DNA from: Lithobates sylvaticus
Lineage: Eukaryota; Chordata; Amphibia; Anura; Ranidae
Length of the DNA: 64,000 nucleotides
Assembly (NCBI GenBank): GCA_028564925.1
Contig: CM053029.1
Location: forward strand, 427,714,803-427,778,802
Direction: 5' to 3'
Positions 23,160 to 37,800 of the stretch are shown here, piece by piece. Numbering within the stretch: position 1 is the stretch's first letter; every line of letters begins with the position of its first letter. A program made the position numbers and the translations under genes. Under the pieces are notes generated by a model. That model did no database searches. It was not told the DNA's origin and was given only the letters and a program-made list of their open reading frames with translations.

Positions 23160-23279
23160 GACCATCGGAATTTGGTGTGACAGTGTGTAGGCAAGACAGT
23201 TTGAGCGAAATTCCGTCGGAATTCTGACGGGAAAACCAGAGCTTTTTCTGACGAGAATTCTGATCGTGTGTATACGTCA
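23160..23279. mobile_element. MITE fragment, tgccgcgtacacac family
   Basis: Matches the right part of 36467-36857 (ttgagcgaaattccgtcgga; gtgtgtatacgtca end), followed by TTA. The left half is missing. Confidence 0.65.
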
Positions 23280-23282
23280 TTA

Positions 23283-23526
23283 GAGTCTGCAAAAGACTTG
23301 AGACTGGGCGAAGGTTCACCTTTCAGCAGGACAACCACCCTAAAACATACAGCCAGAGCTACAATGGAATGGTTTCGATCAAAGCATATTCATGTGTTAA
23401 AATGGCCCAGTCAAAGTCCAGACCTAAATCCAATTGAGAATCCCAATAAAATACATTTATGTTTTTGGTTTAAACATGACAAAATGTGAAATTTCAAGGG
23501 GTATAAATACTTTTCCAAGGCACTGC
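23283..23526 (+). mobile_element. Tc1-like transposon fragment
   Basis: Plus-strand copy of the family at 36008-39424. It reads through the second catalytic-Asp region (caggacaaccaccctaaaac) and aaatccaattgag, then jumps to the 3' terminal repeat ending caaggcactg. Most of the element is deleted. Confidence 0.8.
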
Positions 23527-25813
23527 AGTTAGAGCCTGGACTTCCACTTAAGGTATGCCTGCAGTGCTGTTAAAAAAAACAGTCACTTTGACCACAGCGT
23601 CCTCCAAATATAACTTTCTTCCAGAGTGCCCCAAGTTTTAAAAACCAGGTGCTATATTTTGTAATGTTGGTCTTCAGGAAAAATTATGATGCTTCAACAC
23701 AACCTCTCAAGGGCCTTACACTACCGGTAAACTATGATAGACTGTCCCCCTGACCAACAGCAACATGTGGGAAGCAGACAAAAGTGCCAACCTACCAGCT
23801 AAAGTACATTTGCCTTAACTTGCACCCAGGGTTTCAAAGCGTCTAGGGAAATCTAGAAGAAAGTTGTAATTACATACAACTGCTATCTAATCAAAGTAGC
23901 AGTTAACTGACATTCTCTCTGGTTTTCAACTTACCAAAAGGAGAATACAAGCTTGGAGTGGCATGAAGTTTGGCCGTGTTCAAAGCACAGGAAACATTAC
24001 AGAAATGTTGTTCTCCATCACAATGCAGGAAATATGAACACACTGAAACAGTTTTCACTGTTTCCTCAATGTTTTCAATAGCAATAATAAACACACTGCT
24101 CAATATGCACCAAGTACGCTATAAAGTTTACATGATCACTTTAATTGCATGATTATTTAAGAGTCCATTATTTAGTAGGATTTCAAGAATATAAAATTAC
24201 ACAGGGCCAGCCTGCAAGTATAACCTCATAAGTCATAAACAGTCAGTTAACATTTACAATAAGAGCTAAACTAACAAGCAAAGCAATAGCAATGTTTTCT
24301 TGTGTTATAGCTCAGCTAGAGAAGATGTCAGATTCTTCACAGGCTTAGATACATAAAACTGCTCCTAAATCTCAGAAGCCAGGCAGTCAATGAGCCCAAA
24401 ACAATTACAGTTGGCAGCTAGCTAGAAGCCTTTTCTAGTGTCAATGGAAGCCCATGTTCGCCGACTACTGCAAAGTGCCTGCCGAGTCACGAATTGGAAT
24501 GATTGGCTCATAAGCCTACACTGTGTGTCCATCTCTTGCATAATGTGCTACACAAAGACCATGTGAAGACTAAGAAGTAAAATATCAGCTATATATACAA
24601 TTTGTGTGAACTTTCTTTATTTGTCATTCATTCCATTCTCTTCTCCAGAGCTATACATTAGATAACAGAATATTGCAATAGGCAGGTTCATAACATATTA
24701 GTGTTTATTTTACCATATAGTCTAATATTCATATGCCATTCAAGATAGATTTTTTTTTTTTTTCTTGTATGATTTTGTTTTAGTGTTTGCTATTTGATAC
24801 AGCAGAATGCAGCACAAGAAAACGGCACTGAATGTATTTTGGAGCTTCTGCAATGCGACTTGCACGCAATTCTGGAACTTAACCCAACAGAGAAGCAAGC
24901 ACCAAGCGGTTCTGTCAAAGTGGATACAATAAAAGTGCAAAGACAGGCTACATTACAACGCCTGGTGTTCTCAGAGTGTCATCTTGGGCAGTTTACTAAC
25001 CCAGCAGTAGTGTTTTTTTTTTTTTTACAATGATGAGTTGTCTTGTACATTAGAGTTATGTAGAATCACTGTCAGTCATTTCTCCTCACCCCCAATATCA
25101 CATTCATAGTAACTTATTAGAGTACTAAACGGATTTTGTGGATACAGAGTGGGGGGAAAAAAAAAATCCAAAATCAAGATTGCTGAAAAACAGCAGATGC
25201 TATTGCTTGCTTCTTCCTGTTCCTATAGCAGATGCATTATCTGTAGTGGCTGCAAGAATACAAACTGATGATTTGTAGTGTAAAAAATTGTGCCAAAAAA
25301 AATCCCCCCATATATAATTAACATTCAGCTTTGCATTCAAAATGATGGGGGCTTAATTAGCAAAGATCAACACCACTTTAAAAAAAAAAAAAAAAGAACG
25401 TAGTGCTATACTAGATTTCTTTAAGAAATTTAGATACAGAAAAATCAGGGTAAGAAAATAGTATTTTTTTTTTTTTTTTAATTATAACAATTGCATTAAA
25501 GGTTTTCTGTCACTGCCTCACTTATCACACCTAGAGCTTGTCAGTTGGATGTTATGTGTTCACTAATGTCATTGTCTAAGTCACATGAGTATGCACACAG
25601 AGGGAGGAAGATGTGTGTGCAGTGTTAGGACAAACTTTTGCATCTCCAATGAGGTATTGCACAGATTATTAAAAAAGCAAAAAGGCAACAAAAATATACA
25701 GCAAATTGGTAGACCATTTACATGATAATTTTACAGAATTCGTAGACAGAAAGTAGTGTTTAGTATTCATTCACCTTAAAAAAAATATATATTATATTTA
25801 TATAATGTTTAGA
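23527..25813 (-). other. WASL: WASL 3' UTR and downstream flank
   Basis: Mostly unique sequence directly downstream of the WASL stop codon. Candidate minus-strand poly(A) signals (aataaa) lie at 24616-24621 and 24704-24709. I cannot tell which is used or where the transcript ends. Several A/T runs are present. No other gene was found here. Confidence 0.5.
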
Positions 25814-25875
25814 TCAATCCTCCCATTCATCATCATCCTCAAACTCTTCATCATCGTCCTCATCTTCATCAGAGT
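25814..25875 (-). CDS. WASL: WASL exon 11 (acidic tail and stop)
   Basis: 62 bp. Encodes [19 protein letters not shown] then TGA (25814-25816). The acidic stretch with the penultimate-region Trp binds Arp2/3; human ends DDDEWED too. Acceptor gatag. Confidence 0.96.
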
Positions 25876-28800
25876 CTATCAGGGAACAGAAAAGCACATT
25901 ATTACAGATATTAAGCAGCATGAGACTTCTTTAGGTATTTTTTAGACCATAATAATTAGAAAATCTAAATATACGGAAAAAAAAATTGTTTTTTTATTTT
26001 AGGTGGGAGGTCAGAAAGAAAATCCATTTCTTTGTAATGTCTCTGAAGCCACTTGTTTTCTCAGCTGTTTTTACTGTAACCAGGAAAAAAATTTCCGATT
26101 AAGAGAGTCATAGATGGATAGAATCTGGCGGTTTTGCAGGGACCAGCTGAGATTCGATCCATCTATGGGCAGGCTGGTTGTACTAAAGTCAAAGACTTCA
26201 GTACAACCAGCCTGTCAGCTTTTTGGCATGGGATTACTGCCAGCAACTGTAGCCGGCCGCTAACAGTAATCATTGTGTTCTGGTGACAGAGAAGGCTCTC
26301 TGTACCCTCCAATCCAGCAGAACACAATAGCATTGTGGGAGGGATTCCCCCATCAACACTAACCGTTGCTTGCCTTTGTTAAAGCGGAAGTAAACCCATC
26401 CTTAAAACAGTCTCATTTCCGGCACGTGCCGGAAATGTAACACTCCCATTGGTTGTGCTCTCAACCAAACTGTCAAACCAACCAATGGCTGGTGTCATAA
26501 CTGATCACATGTGCAGCACCATGGTAGTTGTAGATTAAACAGAGGCAAAGATGGCAGCTTCCTTGGCTGAAAACAATAGGGGGGTTTACTTACACTTTAA
26601 CTCAGCCTTTCCCTGTGGTTTTCCCAGTCTGTTCCCTAGCTACATACGTTCTCATGTTTTTTTCTTATTCAACTTCCTTTAGATTTAACTTCAACTGTGT
26701 AGTGCAAGGGCCTGCATGATGGCATAGAAATTGAAAGTATTTAAGAATGACCTCATATTGTATGGTTTTGGTAAATCTAAAGGAAAATTGTACAAGAACA
26801 TTGTATGATGTATGACCAGCCAAACAATGAATTTTTTATTTGCTTATTTTTGAGCTGTCAATTCTACCACTGAAAGTGTTTTGCTGCATCTGTTTGATAC
26901 GTTTAAGTTAACAGTTAATCCCACCAGAAACCTAGTTAGCTGATAAATTCCAGTACTGCACTCATGAAAGCAGTTCTCAGTTCTGTGAACTACAGAGCAC
27001 CTCTTGTATGTTATGGAGATGAGGAAAATGGGAGGTGTTTGTGTTCTAAAGCACTTCTTATTCTAGTAAGACAACCCTGTTGCTTTCTGCCACCCCAGGA
27101 CAGGAAATGTTACTGGAAGGAGTCCCCGACCTTGAAAAAAAATAAATAATAATCTACAGGTCAGATTTTGGACTTTACTGGCTACATGCCTGTTCTGGGT
27201 CAATTACTAAAATTGCTGAAGCCACTGGATAAATGACAGCCAAGCTAGCAGCATTTTTATAAAGAGGTCATCAATAGCAGCCATTTCATTTGAGATACGT
27301 TTTCATACAAAGCAGTCACTAGATGAAGGACAATGCAAAGTCTTACAACCCAATACTTCCTACCAGAGCTACAGGTTTAGGGACATTGGAAATGTTAAGC
27401 AACATTTCCCGTGTTGAAGAAATGGATCCTACAGTCAGGATAGCAGTTCCCACACCTGCCCAAATATTTTTCCTAATGTTGCTCCTTTGCACTTTAATGT
27501 TTAGGATGCATTACTGATATCAACTAACTAATTTGTTGCTTGGAAGACCCATGTTGTACAGTGTAGTTTCTAATCTCTGCTTCAGGCTGGGTTTACACTG
27601 CTCAAAAACGCCTGTAAAAACAGCATTAACTTAAGTGCGCATGAGGCCTTACTGTAATTAGGCTTTCACCATTCTGGTAGATACAAATTGGTGCATTGAG
27701 AACATTATCTATTTGCTGCACTTTACAGTGATCGCCTACAAAATGTTCAGTGACAAAGTAAAACAATAGATAAACCATGCAAATCATCGCTACTCATGTG
27801 GGTGCGCTCCCGTGCCTGCTGATGCGTCCATTGACACAGACAGCAGGACTCGGCCCCACCCTGGCTCCCGCGTCATTGGATTTGATTGACAGCAGCGGGA
27901 GCCAAAGGCTGCCCTGCTATCAATCTATCCAATGAGGACCTGTGTGCTCGTCCTCGTCGCTGGAAAGACCGGGTTCAGGCAAGTAAAAAAGGGGGGCTCT
28001 GGTGCATCACAGAAGGTTTTTCACCTTCATGCATAGATTGCATTAAGGTGAAAAGCCTTGAGCATTTACAAACCCTTTAAGATTTTTTTTACCCTTAGGC
28101 GTGAAGGGGTTAAAATGGTTTTAAAGTGATGTGGCATTTTGTATAATAAAATACGATCTAGGATTTGAGAAGTGTTCTTTCTAAAGTACATGTTTAATAT
28201 TTTGGCGATCTTCAAAGTCCATTAAGATTGTATATCCCCCCCCCTTTTTTTAAATTCTTAAAGTGTATCAGTAGATGCAGGGCCCCTATTTTTGGTGTAG
28301 GACCTTCAAGCAAGAGTTTCCAAAAAAAAAAAAATGTTTAATTACTTTCACCGTTCTTACATTGTGCTGCAGTAGGAAGACTAAAAGGATGAATCCTTAA
28401 TGTTAATGCTTACAGAAAGAGCAGTAACATGTTGCATTTTTTCAGCTATCGCAAACACAAGTACATTGGAAACACAGGAGTATATTTATGAAGTACGAAA
28501 TATTCCCTGAAAGAAATTCTTCTAGGTAAATGTGTTTTAAATAACAGTGATTATTGTTTTATTAACAGTTATTATGAATGTTTCATGAAAGCCACATTCA
28601 CCTATAAATATGCTCCATATTGAGGTCTGCTTTCAGGAAAGCATTGTGTTAACTTGTATTTAAAGAATTCCACAAAATGTATTTCTGGGTATATTATCCT
28701 TGTATAAAACATAGGTGTTCTAAAAAAAACAATGCAGTGTATCCCACTGTGTCCAACGTAAATGCTTCTGTGAATTTTAAATACCTCTCCTGTGTTATGC

Positions 28801-31800
28801 AATTGCACAGTGCAACACAGCTCAAGCTAAAAGACATAATTTGGGTGCTCATAAACCATAAGGAGTGCTTCTCTTAAAGTGAATATGTGTTACATAATAG
28901 TAACATTGGTGCATGCTTTTCCATTAAAGCATTAACAAACAAATAAATGACCCCCATTCATGATGTGTGCAATTTAGGAGGCAGATTTTCAGTCTGTAAT
29001 GCAATCTCATCAGTTGAATACTGCTATGCTGAATTTCATTTTGTAACCATATCATTATATAGACCATGTGAAACTGGAAGAGGAAAAAAAAATAAAAACT
29101 TCAGTACCTGAAGAATGAATGGCCTTACTCCTTTTCTGCATCACTTCCATCAGAGCGCCCACTATTCCTGTAGGGGCCGTGGGAGTTGAAGGTGCTGCAG
29201 CATCAGTTTCCTCTTGTCTCTAGAAAATTTTCACCGAAAATCAGCAAATAGTGCAAAACAATAATCAAGTAAGATTACCGGGCAGGTACCTGCTGTAGTA
29301 CATGTATATAGAAGCATACAACTCCATTTGCTGACTTCAAACAGGAATGGAAAATATTAATATACATCTCATTCTTTTAAGTCTTACCATAAAAAGAAAG
29401 AATACAGCTATATGCTCCCTTTGAGAAGGGAGTGATTAAAATGTAAGTCTACCTCTGCACTTTTTGCCATTTACTGCATGAAATGAGAATCATTTACAGT
29501 AGATACTTACAGCCTTTAATGAAATACCCTGTCGTATTTGGTCTAGAAGGGCATCTCGTCCACCGGAAGACACAGGTCGATTTTCTTTACTGTCTACTTT
29601 CTTTAGCTGTGCTCCTCCCCTAATTTGCTCTAGTAGAGCCGATTTTCCGCCACTAGGAGTTGCCATCTGTTGTTCACTGTCTGCAGCAGATCCAGGTAGA
29701 GGTGGAGGACCAGGAGGAGGTGGAGGACCTGGTGGGGGAGGGGGAGGGGGTGGGGCAGGTGCCCCAAATCCTGGCATTGGAGGAGGAGGAGGGGGTGGAG
29801 GACTAGAAGGTGCAGATGAAGAGTGACCTGGCAACGACGGAGGATGCACTCGGTTAGGTGGAGGAGGTGGCGGTCCTGCTGCCCCAGGCCGAAGGGGTGG
29901 AGGTGGTGGGGGTGCAGCTGTAGGAGCTCTGGAAGGAGGTGGTGGAGGTTTACCGATGCCACCCCTTGCTGGTGGAGGGGGTGGTGGAGGCCCTGAGCTG
30001 TGTAATGGAGGAGGTGGGGGGCCACCCCTTGAAGGTGGTGGTGGAGGTGGAGCTAAAAAATAAAAAATGCATTTATACAGTAAATATTTTCCCATTACAT
30101 TTTCTTGATTTTTCAGACACAACAAAAATTTCACAACACTTTAAAATTGCCATATCTATACTAAAACAAAATGATTTAACGATCATTATCGCCTTGTAAA
30201 ATGTATCTGAACCTCTGCTGAAAAATGTAATATTGCTATATTGTTTAAAAAACACTCTACAAGTCTGGTTATTCAGCATTTCAAGGAATTATGACCCAAA
30301 CAAAAGGATTAAAAAAATACAATATTTTTGATCAGATTCAAAAAAATAAATAAATAAAAAAAAAAAAAAACAGTAGGTAACCCCTTTCAGGTTCACAACA
30401 GTTTGCATTGAGACTAGATCAAGTGCAATTAAACATCTGTAATAAATCTGAATACTGTATATTTGTGACATGTGGTGTGCTTGTTTATTATATTGGTTCT
30501 TCTTTATAAGCACAGTATACCATGTCTGATATACTACTAATATTTTACTGCTCCCTCTGAAAGATTAAATAGAGGGTTTTATGACCAGGAAACCTGCAAT
30601 ATGGTCACAAATTGGCTACAAATACTGTTAAGTACCACATGTTATGCCCCAAAAACTAAGATCTAACAGACACACAAAACTCTACAGTCAACACATGCTA
30701 TTAACTGAAAATCAACCCAATATTGTTCAGCTCTGCAAGGCGTTTGTAATTTTGATTCAAATGCAAGTGCTTTTTTCATGTGGTGTTTGTGTTGAACCCT
30801 GGTAGTGAATAAGTAAAAGAAATTCAACACTTGTTCCTCAACAAAGGAGTGAAACTCCTACCACAAGGGGGAGCTGCACATTTTACCAATGCTTAGAAAA
30901 CCTATAGTACAACCGAAGGCTTTGCCATTATTTTTGGCCGATGTCAGCAGGTTTTACATTTTTGTACAAGCACTTGTGGTTAGAAAGCACATGCTAGAAG
31001 TCACAATGATGGACACTAAATATATCTTGGCAACGTCACTCAATTCATTAGGATCTACTACGGAATGCAATTTTAAAGCTATTTAGGAGAAACTAAGGAT
31101 AAAAATCACAGCACAAACCATGCATTTAACTTTCTCACACTTTATGCAAAGTCCCATACATACCAATCCAACGTGGAGGACCTATAGAACAAATGTGAGC
31201 ACTCTTTACATTAGTCTATATTTATATTGCAGTTATATGGGAAAATATGTTCATGAAAGCAAAGTCAAATAAGTGCAAAAATAAAGTGTGTGCATAAAAA
31301 AGGAAATCCTTAAACATAAGCAAAAAGGTAATGAATTTTCCTCAGTTCCGATACCTGCAAAAAGCACTAGGATGGAAGAAATCAGAGATATTGCTATGCA
31401 AGTTCTTGGTAGGGAAGAAATATATATATGTGTGTGTACACAGACATACAGTACACACTATAAGAAAACAGTGCAGCATTTACGTTGAGACCAAGCCTAA
31501 AGGCTGCACTCTTAGTGTATGTGTGCATTTTTTTTTTTTTAATTCATTATAGAAAGATCTTTCCTATCAAGAATTCCCATACCAATATCACTCAGATTTC
31601 TTCCATCCTAAAAGTTTTAGCAGGTATCAAAACAGAGGAAACTTTTTTTTTTTCTTTATACAACCCCATTTCTAAAAAATTGGGACGCTGTGTAAAAGCT
31701 ACATAAAAACTAAAAATGCAATGATTTGCAAATCTCAAACCAATATTTTATTCACAATAGAAATCAAATGGTTTAAACTGAGAAAATGTGCCATTTTAAC

Positions 31801-34800
31801 TGGTTCCCGGTCAGCTCCTGTACTTTTACGTCGGCAGAATGGCACAGCTGGGCAAAGTAACGTACCCATTCGTTACTTTGAATTTGAAAGGCCAAACCAC
31901 ATACTGCATCTATGCCAACAGCATGGCTTCGTATTAGAAGGGTCTGGGTGCTTAACTAGCCTGCCTGCCGTTCAGACCTTTAACCGTTTTGCCGCCAGGT
32001 CCCGGGCATTACACACAATTTGGTGGCTGCTGCTGCCGATCGAACACACACCCCCGGTACCGTTTTTTTTTCGTTACTGCCATCAATTTCAAAATTACCT
32101 TATTTTTTCTTAAAATTTAACATTGTCTCAGTTTAAACATTTGATCTGTTTTCTATTGTGAATATATGGGTTTATGAGATTTGCAAATCATGGCATTCTG
32201 TTTTTATGTAGATTTTACACAGCGTCCCAACTTTTTGGGAATTGGGGTTGTAATTGCTGTACACAGACAACCAATTAGTAATATTTCTCATCCATTACTA
32301 ATCTCTTGACATACTTATATTTAGTTTGAAGACAAAATTTCCTATCCTGTACCTTTCCCCTCCCCACTATATGCATTCCCTGTATTGTGAAGCTTAAGCA
32401 ATGCTTCAATGCAGTATATTATACTGCTCTTGTAAGAACAAAACTTCAATTAAAAAATAAAATAAAAAGAGAACTCAACAGTGCAGTGTACGCAACATCT
32501 GACTGAAAAAAAAAATAAATATAAAAAAAAAAAAAAAAAAAGGACACTACAGGATTTACAAATAAAGATATAAGAAATTTTCTGCAATAAATCTGCTCAA
32601 ATTGTCCCCTCTAGTGGCAGGAGTAGGCGCTAATCAGTGAAAAAAACATGAGCCTGAAGCTGACCATAGAGCAGGGATATGCAATTAACGCATCTCCAGC
32701 TGTTGTAAAACTACAAGTCCCATGATGCGTCTTGCTGTGCCTCATGGGACTTGAAGTTCTGCAACAGCTGGAGGTCCGCTAATTACATAAAAAAACACTA
32801 CTCAGCAAGCGCAGCTACTGATCGACAAAAGTTAGGCTAGGTTCTACACTCCTAACCCCGACTTGTGCGCAAGAACACCCCAACTAGAAAGCAAAGAAGG
32901 CTCCATCCAATGAATCCTCAGAAATGTTCCTGTGGTGCGACAGCCACACTGCACCATGTCTAACCACTTACCAGCTATACAAGTTATGAATCACCCAACC
33001 CATTCCTAAAAAGAGTAGCATCCTCTAATGAGTAGAAAGGGGGAAAAATCCTAAAATTTGTTATTATAACATTCTAGTGATTAGGTCCTAGTAAGATCTT
33101 TGGACCTACGTTATCCCTCTTTAGGTGGAATCTGCTGCTAGGTACCAGTGTGTCCTTTCTGCTGACTGTCTGTGGGATTCAAGGAACCTCTGTAGCGAAA
33201 GATACTTTGTGCCAAGGAGGAAGAGACTCAAGTGCTCGCTCTTTAATCTAGGGAGCATCAGTTGTCAGGACCCTAAAGGCAATGCACTGAATCCAGAAAA
33301 GACAAAACTGACATGAATGACACTCGCAGTGCTGCCCAGAAGCAGGTCAGCCAACTTGTCAAAGGAAGATTTCCCTTAACTCTCCAAAGGTGAGGGCACT
33401 GCATCATTCAGGTGATGCCTAGCGGAGGTCAGTTTAAAGTACAAAGACTCAATTGTCATGCAAAACAATACCCCGTTAAAAGTGATCCCCCAGAGTGGGG
33501 GGGGGGGGGGGGGGGTGTCAAAGGAATAATCTTGATTAAAATCCACAGAAAAAAAAATAAAATTCAAAGAAAAATAAAACAAGACTACGGCTAGCAAAAT
33601 TATGGTTAGACTTATATTATGTTAGATAAAAGTGTTCAACTTCTTAGGACAATCGAAAAAAAACAGGCAATTACAGGCAGGGCTATATGGGGCAGGCGTA
33701 ATTTTTTGTCCTCCTGTAGGCGGCAGTATAATCAGACTTAGAATTCCTATGTCCCACAATGGAATATAAAATTTATTATTTTTATTTTTTTGTGGAGAAA
33801 GGAAACAATGCTCCTTTACACAACATCTTTCGTCTTAATCACACCTGAAAAAGCATCCCGATAAATATACGTCTCTCTCGCGTCAGTGCACGGTAATGCA
33901 CAAAACTTTTGTAGTTACAGTAGTTGCCATTAACTTTAATTGGCATCCTGGTGCACCTAGTAATATACAATGCACGTGTTTTGCACTGTTAATCTCACAG
34001 ATAAGAACCATTTGTGATCTGTGGTGCACTGTGTTGATAGAAATGCTGCAAGACTTATGTTGTGGTGTGTTGGGAGCCCATTGAAATGCACAAAAAGCAA
34101 CGAGATAACGTACTGCAACAGTCTCAAGGGAATTCGATTTCTTCTTTTGTTGTGTTGTTCAGAGTACAATGGTCATTCATACGTCATGTCCTGCTTCCCA
34201 ATGTCAACATCATGGGTTTTAGTTGCTGACACTATTATCCCCAGCCATTGCTCTAAGTTGATAGAGAGAAGGGTGGGTTAACATGGACTACTCTAAGTGT
34301 TGGTAGTAAAGTGTACCTGGGTACACGTCAAGAACTTCATGGAACATGTCAATTTCCAAGCCATGAGAGAGTACAGAAAAATAATGGCAATTATGTATAG
34401 TTTAAGTGCTCATATAACTACTCCTAATAGCGCAGAAATGCATCTCTGAAGGAAGCTACAAAAGGAGAAAAAAAAATAAAAAATGAAGCTACAGCTTAGT
34501 TTGGATAACCAAAACATAACTGAAGACCAGAAAATTCCTGCCTATTCCGATTAGCTTTCTGGTGTAACACTCAGAAGGCAGGGATAGGCACATAAAAATA
34601 CATGGAGCCAAGCTGTTTTGTGTAAACAGTTCAGGAAGATACCAACTAAGCATCATCTGAATGCCATAATATATCTCAGAACTGTTGGCTAGTAACCCAT
34701 GAAGGCCACTTAGACAGCTCTAATTAAACATGTGGATACTTGCTCTGAAATCATCAAGAATTTAAGAGAGCAAGGATGAAACCTAACCTACATAACAAAT

Positions 34801-37800
34801 CCTTGGCTGTACATATATACCTTCTGTGAAGGAAACTCTAGACCAGTGATGGCGAACCTTGGCACTCAAGATGTTTTGGAACTACATTTCCCATGATGCT
34901 CAACTACACTACAGAGTGCATGAGCATCATGGGAATTGTAGTTCCAAAACATCTGGAGTGCCAAGGTTCGCCATCATTGCTCTAGACTGATCTTACAGAC
35001 TGAATCCCAGGGACTATATATTGAAGGCCAAGAGGTAACCATGGTAACAATGCAACACAAATATAACAATGCCCAAAGCAGGGGTGTTTTGTGATTATAT
35101 ATAACATACACACAATGTGAACGTATGAGCTTGGGTAAGTTTGCATTTCAGGTGACTTAATGGTCACTGCCTGTTTGTAAGTTTAGAATAAGCAATACAT
35201 TCAATCTAAAGCTAAGGGGAATTTCAGGAGAAACTTACCCTGCCTGCGTAACTCATTTTTTACAGCTTCAACTCCTCCTGTTTTTTCAATAAAGTCATAG
35301 ATGACCTTTGAAGTTTCCTTATCCTTAAGTTGCGCTTCAGAGATACCACACAAGTCAAACAGTTTTTTCAATTCTGGATCCAAATTGTTTACCTTTAAAT
35401 AAAATAATAAAAAAAAATAGTGAATGTTGAAATACACTATACATGTATAACAAACTTGTCAAATACACAAATGTAAATAAAGGCCATAGTGCCTAAACAT
35501 TATACTGAATTTAAATTGCCTTTAAATTGAATAAAATTCTTCTGCTGTATAAAATGCAAAGGAATAGACAGAGCAAACTTCCCATGTGACCTTACTGAAA
35601 CTTTTAACGCTTGACCACAAAGTGGCACTTAAATGCAGTAATATAAAACATACAAAAAAGAAAATTCAATGGCTTAATTGTTTAATAATGTACTTTACAA
35701 AAAAAATTCAGCACATTGAAAAGCATTTGAATTTAGATTCCAATTTAAACTTACATCAAACCCAGTGTTTGGATCCCAGCCCACATGTCCAATGTGCCTA
35801 AAGAGAAAAAAAATAAAAAACATATAAAGTAAAATTTCAAACCCGACAAGCATGCAGTATTACATGGTATACATACGACTATTTAAATGTCGGGGGGGGG
35901 GGGGGCAGATATTTAGGCCTCATTCACATGAGAGTATGGGCAGAAGATTTCCTGCGAACAGCTGCCAGAGGAAAGCCACATTCAAAGCAAGGAGAAGATG
36001 ACCAATTTTATTGGGATTATGTGATAAACCAACACAAATTGGCACATAATTGTGAAGTGGAAGGAAAACGATAATTGGGTTTCAAATTTTTTTTACTAAA
36101 AAATATCTGAAAAGTGTGGCGTGCATTTATATTCAACCACCGAGTCAATACTTTGTAGAACCACCTTTCGGCGCACTTACAGCCGAAAGTCTGCACATCT
36201 AGAGTGAAATTTTTGCCCATTCTACTTTGCAAAATTGCTCAAGCTCTGTCAGATTGGATGGAGAGCATCTGTGAATAGCAATTTTCAAGTCTTGCCACAG
36301 ATTCTCAATTGGATTTAGGTCTGGACTGTGACTGGGCCATTCTAACACAAATATGCTTTGATCTAAACCATTCCATTGTAGCTCTGGCTGTATGTTTAGG
36401 GTTGTTCTGCTGGAAGGTGAACCTCCGCCCCAGTCTTAGAGAAAAAAATAAATAAAAAAAAACTTGTGCCGCGTACACACTATCGGAAATTCGGCCAGCA
36501 AGAGCGATGAGCTTTTGGTCAGAAAATGCGACCGTGTGTATGCTCCATCGGACTTTTGTTGGCCAAATTCCAGCCAGCAAAAAGACTGAGAGCATGTTCT
36601 CAATTTTTCGGTCGGAAAAAGTTCCAATGGGAAATTCCGATAGTCTGTAACAATTCTGATGCGTAAAACACGCTCGGAAACAATTCGACGCATGCTCGGA
36701 GGCATCGTTGTAGTGTTGTATGTCACCGCGTTCTTGAAGGTCGAAAGTTCAGCGAACTTTTGTGTCCATGTGTATGCAAGCCAAGCTTGAGCGGAATTCC
36801 GTCGGAAAAACAATCCAGGATTTTTCTGATGGAAAATACGCTTGTGTGTACGTGGCATTAGAATCTGCAATAGACCTAAGATTGCCCAGTATTTGGCTCC
36901 ATCCATCTTCTCATCAACTCTGACCAGCTTCCCTGTCCTGCTCTAGAAAAGCATCCCCACATGATGCTGCCACCACCATGTTTCACGGTGGAGATGGAGT
37001 GTACAGAGTGATGCGCAGTGTTCGTTTTTCACCACAAATAGCATTTTGCTTTTAGGCCAAAAGTTAAATTTTGGTCTCATCTGACCAGAGCACCTTCTTT
37101 CACATACAGTTGTGCTCATAAGTTTACATACCCTGGCAGAATTATGATTTCGTGGCCATTTTTCAGAGAATATGAATGATAACAAAAACTTCTTTCACTC
37201 ATGGTTAGTGTTTGGCTGAAGCCATTTATTATCAATCAACTGTTTACTCTTTTTGCATCATAATCACAACAGAAACCACCCAAATTACCCTGATCAAAAG
37301 TTTACCCCAGTTCTTAATACCGTGTATTGCCCCCCTTTAACATCAATGACAGCTTGAAGTCTTGTGTTTTTTGTGGATGAGGCTCTTTACCTTCTCAGAT
37401 GGTAAAGCTGCCCATTCCTCTTGGCAAAAAGCCTCCAGTTCCTGTAAATTCTTGGGCTGTCTGGCATGAACTGCACGTTTAAGATCTCCCCAGAGTGGCT
37501 CAATGATATTGAGGTCAGAAGACAGATGGCCACTCCAGAACCTTCACTTTATTCTGCTGTAGCCAATGACAGGTCGACTTGGTCTTGTGTTTTGAATGCA
37601 AGTGTTCCTCCAGTATTTTTTGATAACATACTGCATTCATCTTGCCATCAATTTTGACCAAATTTCTTGTGCCTTTGTAGCTCACACATCCCCAAAACAT
37701 CAGCGATTCACCTTCATGTTTCACAGTAAGAATGGTGTACCTTTCATCATAGGCCTTGCTGACTCCTCTTCAAATGTAGTGTTTGTAGACAAAAAGCTAA

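Larger units (their letters stand above)
25876..29107 (-). other. WASL: WASL intron 10
   Basis: 3232 bp. It holds an interspersed repeat at about 26100-26330, a MITE at 26378-26601, and a MITE end near 27990-28081. The rest looks unique. No nested gene seen. Confidence 0.7.
30053..35238 (-). other. WASL: WASL intron 8
   Basis: 5186 bp. Contains a deleted Tc1-like element (31661-32250), two short hAT-type foldbacks (32672-32786 and 34844-34979) and a G18-type run near 33499. The rest is apparently unique. No nested gene supported. Confidence 0.7.
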
